DNA of 64,000 bases from Antedon mediterranea (Eukaryota; Echinodermata; Crinoidea; Comatulida; Antedonidae): positions 3,628,312 to 3,692,311 of the forward strand of contig NC_092675.1 in the NCBI RefSeq assembly GCF_964355755.1. Reading direction: 5' to 3'. The notes beneath the pieces are model-generated. The model did not search any database and was not told where the DNA came from. It saw only the letters and a program-made list of their open reading frames with translations. A program made the translations under genes and the position numbers. Every line of letters begins with the position of its first letter. Position 1 is the stretch's first letter. Of the stretch, positions 60,705 to 64,000 are shown piece after piece.

Positions 60705-60925
60705 TCATACACATGTATCGAAATTCATTTTTAGGACTCCTTTACGATGCAGATCAGAAAGTATTTGAAATTCTTCTCCAAAATGATGTGTTTTTTTTGT
60801 CATTTTCATTATTTCAAAATAATGATATGGTAGGCTGCGATTATGATAATCATTATAGAATGGCCAAAATCCATACAAATTGACGTTATCACACATTGAT
60901 AATGCTGCATTAACCACGAAAAAAC
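60705..60925 (-). CDS. ST8SIA-like: Gene C terminal exon: motifs S, III, VS and stop
   Basis: 221 nt from acceptor TTTTATAG. FFVVNAALSMCDNVNLYGFW, then YHYFE, HHFGEEF, LHRKGVLKM and TGA at 60705-60707. Confidence 0.9.
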
Positions 60926-62182
60926 CTATAAAAATAAACATAAAAAATTATTATAATCGTACGAAATAGGCCTAAGTATTAAATTTGCAACCGGCAAACG
61001 GAGGTTAACATGTGGCTACTTCAACATAATTAGGATGTGTGGGAAATATAATTCCGTTATCGACCATAACAATACGTATTCATTTAATCATTCATATAAC
61101 CATATCCCTGAAACAAAAACTCAAAAGAAAAAAACCAAAAATAAATTAAGCGCTCAAAAACTGGGGAAAATACTACGACAGAGGACGTGCTAATGTCACC
61201 ATATTGAAGATAACAAGTTTTTAAAAGTTTGTGTGTCAATATATCAAACTCTGAGAGGCATATATCTGTTGAATAGCTCTTTGCAAGAAAGAAAAAAGTC
61301 TAGATAAACATACAAAGAAGGTAAACATACAAATCCTAAGACCTATTTTGCCAAATAAATTACAAGAAAACACTAACCTGAACTTAAAACCGACGTTATA
61401 TTCCAGAACCTAGCTACTGCAAGATAGTTATCTGGTCGCATAAAGAGAGAACGGTCGGCTAACGTGGCATTTTTGGAGAGGAGATTTGCAGCACCGAAAC
61501 ATAGCTTTGTACTACCACCTTCATGAAAGCCAGGAAACAAAAAGTAAGCCCGGTCGTATTGCATTAAATAGTCCATAAATTTATATCCGTTTTCCGTCGT
61601 ACCATTTTCATCTGAAATCTGCCTAAATCTTTAAACCAAAATGAATTTATGTAAGGTTAAAATGTTATTGGTATATTTAATGAGTTTCATTTTCACCCAA
61701 TTTCCAGTTCTGTATCTCTATATCTTCATATTTAGGCCTATTTCCGAAGTATACTTTAATTGGGTAATACAGCATCTCATTTATATGATATATATATATA
61801 TATATATATAATATTATATAAGGTATAGGGTTGTTACTCCTAAATACATGTGAAACACTTGTAATGTTGTATTACCAAATATTCCTATGATACTTCGTGT
61901 TCCCGCCCGTAAATTAAGAAACAACAATATCCTTTGTGTTCCCTTTAGTAGAGTCAATGTTCTTAAAAACGGTTACATTAGTAGATTAAGTTTATCTTAT
62001 TTTAGTTTATTTCAGGCCCATCCCCATATCGACATTTTTAATTCCAATCTTTATCTTTTTCGTCGTCATTAAAGTGTTGCTGAGTTACATACCGTTTTCT
62101 AATGAGTGACCCATTCACTGTGGTAAGATTGGTCTTTCTCCCAGCGTCATTCGTAAATGGTTTGATTGGTGGTGCATTAAAT
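60705..62182 (-). CDS. ST8SIA-like: Gene C: alpha-2,8-sialyltransferase (ST8SIA family), 5'-partial
   Basis: CDS complement(join(60705..60925, 61378..61628, 62093..62182)), 186 residues to the stop, all in phase. The protein transfers sialic acid from CMP-sialic acid onto glycans in the Golgi (family knowledge, GT29). Visible: C-terminal part of the motif L region (FNAPPIKPFTNDAGRKTNL, TVNGSLIRKRF); motif S across the last junction (VLSSGFFVVNAALSMCDNV); YGFWPF, typical of the ST8SIA1/5/6 side; motif III-like YHYFE; and VS-type HHFGEEF. The transmembrane anchor and the GNGG part of motif L lie beyond 64000 or were not found. Which ST8SIA subtype is not determined. Confidence 0.88.
61378..61628 (-). 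CDS. ST8SIA-like: Gene C exon: central catalytic region
   Basis: 251 nt, phase 2 to 1, acceptor TTTAAAG, donor GTTAGT. DRAYFLFPGF ... FMRPDNYLAVARFW ... SVLSSG, leading into motif S. Confidence 0.87.
62093..62182 (-). CDS. ST8SIA-like: Gene C exon: end of sialylmotif L region
   Basis: 90 nt, acceptor ATTATTAG, donor GTATGT. APPIKPFTNDAGRKTNLTTV matches the conserved P-P...D-G-KT-L-T-N stretch of ST8SIA enzymes. A long microsatellite begins 44 nt upstream of its acceptor. Confidence 0.85.
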
Positions 62183-62225
62183 CTAATAATTTAAACAATA
62201 TTTAGTAAATTGTCATTCTTCCAAT

Positions 62226-63180
62226 CTATAAAGAAAGAAAGAAAGAAAGAAGCAAACAAACAAACAAACAAACAACAAATAAAGAAAGAAAGAAAGAAAG
62301 AAAGAAGCAAACAAACAAACAACAAATAAAGAAAGAAACAAACAAACAAACAAACAAACAACAAATAAAGAAAGAAACAAACAAACAAACAAACAAACAA
62401 CAAATAAAGAAAGAAAGAAAGAAAGAAAGAAGCAAACAAACAAACAACAAATAAAGAAAGAAACAAACAAACAAACAAACAAACAACAAATAAAGAAAGA
62501 AACAAACAAACAAACAAACAAACAAACAACAAATAAAAAAAGAAAGAAAGAAAGAAAGAAAGAAGCAAACAAACAAACAACAAATAAAGAAAGAAACAAA
62601 CAAACAAACAAACAACAAATAAAGAAAGAAACAAACAAACAAACAAACAAACAAACAACAAATAAAAAAAGAAAGAAAGAAAGAAAGAAAGAAGCAAACA
62701 AACAAACAACAAATAAAGAAAGAAACAAACAAACAAACAAACAAACAAACAACAAATAAAGAAAGAAACAAACAAAGAAACAAACAACAAATAAAAAAAG
62801 AAAGAAACAAACAAACAAACAAACAAACAACAAATAAAGAAAGAAAGAAAGAAACAAACAAACAAACAAACAACAAATAAAGAAAGAAAGAAACAAACAA
62901 ACAAACAAACAAACAAACAACAAATAAAGAAAGAAACAAACAAACAAACAAACAAACAAACAACAAATAAAAAAGAAAGAAAGAAAGAAACAAACAAACA
63001 AACAAACAACAAATAAAGAAAGAAACAAACAAACAAACAAACAAACAAACAAACAACAAATAAAGAAACAAACAAACAAACAAACAAACAAACAACAAAT
63101 AAAAAAAGAAAGAAAGAAAGAAACAAGAAAAAAAGAAAAAAAGAAAGAAACAAACAAACAATTAAACAACAAAAGAAAAA
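62226..63180. repeat. Compound (AAAG)n/(AAAC)n microsatellite
   Basis: Roughly 950 bp of blocks (AAAG)n then (AAAC)n closed by AACAAATAAAG, repeated about 20 times with variable block lengths. Low-complexity ORFs over 300 codons on the minus strand are artefacts. It lies in a gene C intron, 44 nt from an acceptor. Confidence 0.97.
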
Positions 63181-64000
63181 AAGAAAGTGATTTATTTCAG
63201 TATATAATTCCATGATCTTATTAAGTGTGTAATAAAAAATAAAGTTGAGTCTGTTGTAAGAGTAGATGACTGCTTCTCTTTTAACGCCATCCTTCGTCTA
63301 TATTATACCTATCTAGAATGCCCAATTCAAAGCCTTTACCTAAAGACAAATTCAGCCTGATCGATGGCTTTTCCACAGCTTGAGTTTAATATGATACCAC
63401 TATTACCGACAACAGAACAACTTGAGTAGCGCTTTTTAAACGGCAATTTCTATTTTAAAATGAAATATTATTTGTATTAAAACTATTACACTCAATTACA
63501 TTATTTGTATCTTTGGTTATTGTAAGCAAACGTTTAGACCATAAAATTATAAAGAAGAGAGTGTGGTTGAATACAGTAGTATGTTATATCGGGGAAGAGT
63601 TAAATTACAAGCTGTTTTTCAATTTCCACAAGCTAATTCAATTGAACTCTTTCCTGGTTATACAGTATATTAATATCTCATTGTGTGAATATTATTATTA
63701 TTATGTAATATACAGTGTGTATATGGTGTGTGTGGAAAATCAATAAGGACAAAACAATATACATTCAAGATACCGCAGATGTAGATTTGTTCACATTTTT
63801 TGTCTTATTGTGTGAATTAGGCCTTTCACTTTTATATTCTATTTATCTATTTAAAATACATTGTTCTCCTGTTGAATATCCAATAGTGTCACATAATATA
63901 TGACAACATATGACTATATATATATATATAAATATGACAAAAACTTGGAACAAAAAAAATGTGTTAAATTTACCTCCTAGACTAATCCAGATTTGAGAAA
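63181..64000. other. Intron of gene C, no exon seen
   Basis: AT-rich. No GNGG-type sialylmotif L coding sequence on the minus strand; the next upstream exon is presumably beyond 64000. Confidence 0.5.

Noticed and set aside
62191-63213. Three overlapping minus-strand ORFs over 300 codons rich in Phe, Leu, Cys and Val
   Set aside because: Translation of a tetranucleotide microsatellite; all frames open, no real composition.

Overview
The window is animal (invertebrate deuterostome-like) nuclear DNA: AT-rich, with short exons bounded by GT/AG sites, long introns and many dispersed repeats. An echinoderm is my best guess from overall texture, but nothing here settles the phylum. Three genes can be reconstructed from splice sites, continuous reading phase and domain signatures. 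Gene A (+, 1425-8298, 5' end off the window) is the C-terminal part of an ADAMTS-like secreted matrix protein of the ADAMTSL4/ADAMTSL6(THSD4) type: end of the Cys-rich module, spacer, a very large disordered and repetitive linker, six thrombospondin type 1 (TSP1) repeats and a PLAC domain. Gene B (-, 54723-10875, 21 coding exons, 1182 aa) is a complete ADAMTSL1/ADAMTSL3-type gene: signal peptide, TSP1, Cys-rich, spacer, eight more TSP1, one Ig domain, three more TSP1 and PLAC. Gene C (-, 62182-60705, 5' end off the window) is the catalytic C-terminus of an alpha-2,8-sialyltransferase of the ST8SIA family.

Layout: 1-1424 is intron of gene A; 1425-8298 gene A exons; 8299-10874 is the spacer between the convergent 3' ends of A and B, filled partly by a nested inverted-repeat element (about 9571-10400); 10875-30881 holds 20 gene B exons; 30882-54561 is a 23.7 kb first intron of gene B rich in small fold-back elements, a 32-bp minisatellite (40976-42215) and a SINE; 54562-54723 is the signal-peptide exon of B; 54724-60200 is intergenic with a TIR element and a tRNA-headed SINE; 60290-60640 is a LINE remnant next to the 3' end of gene C; 62226-63180 is a roughly 950-bp (AAAG/AAAC) microsatellite in a gene C intron.

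A and B are paralogues. Exon phases agree and several TSP1 exons have identical lengths (130, 205 and 151 nt). Proteins of this family bind fibrillin and other matrix components and lack a protease domain; gene C acts in the Golgi on glycans, and no functional link to A and B is visible beyond proximity. The most unusual items are the Gly/Asn/Gln/Tyr-rich repetitive linker of gene A, a fold-back element whose inverted repeat includes apparently unique flanking DNA, a TIR element carrying a possible first exon whose donor is phase-compatible with gene B, and a possible alternative signal-peptide exon inside gene B. All exon boundaries were read by eye; no homology search or transcript data were available.
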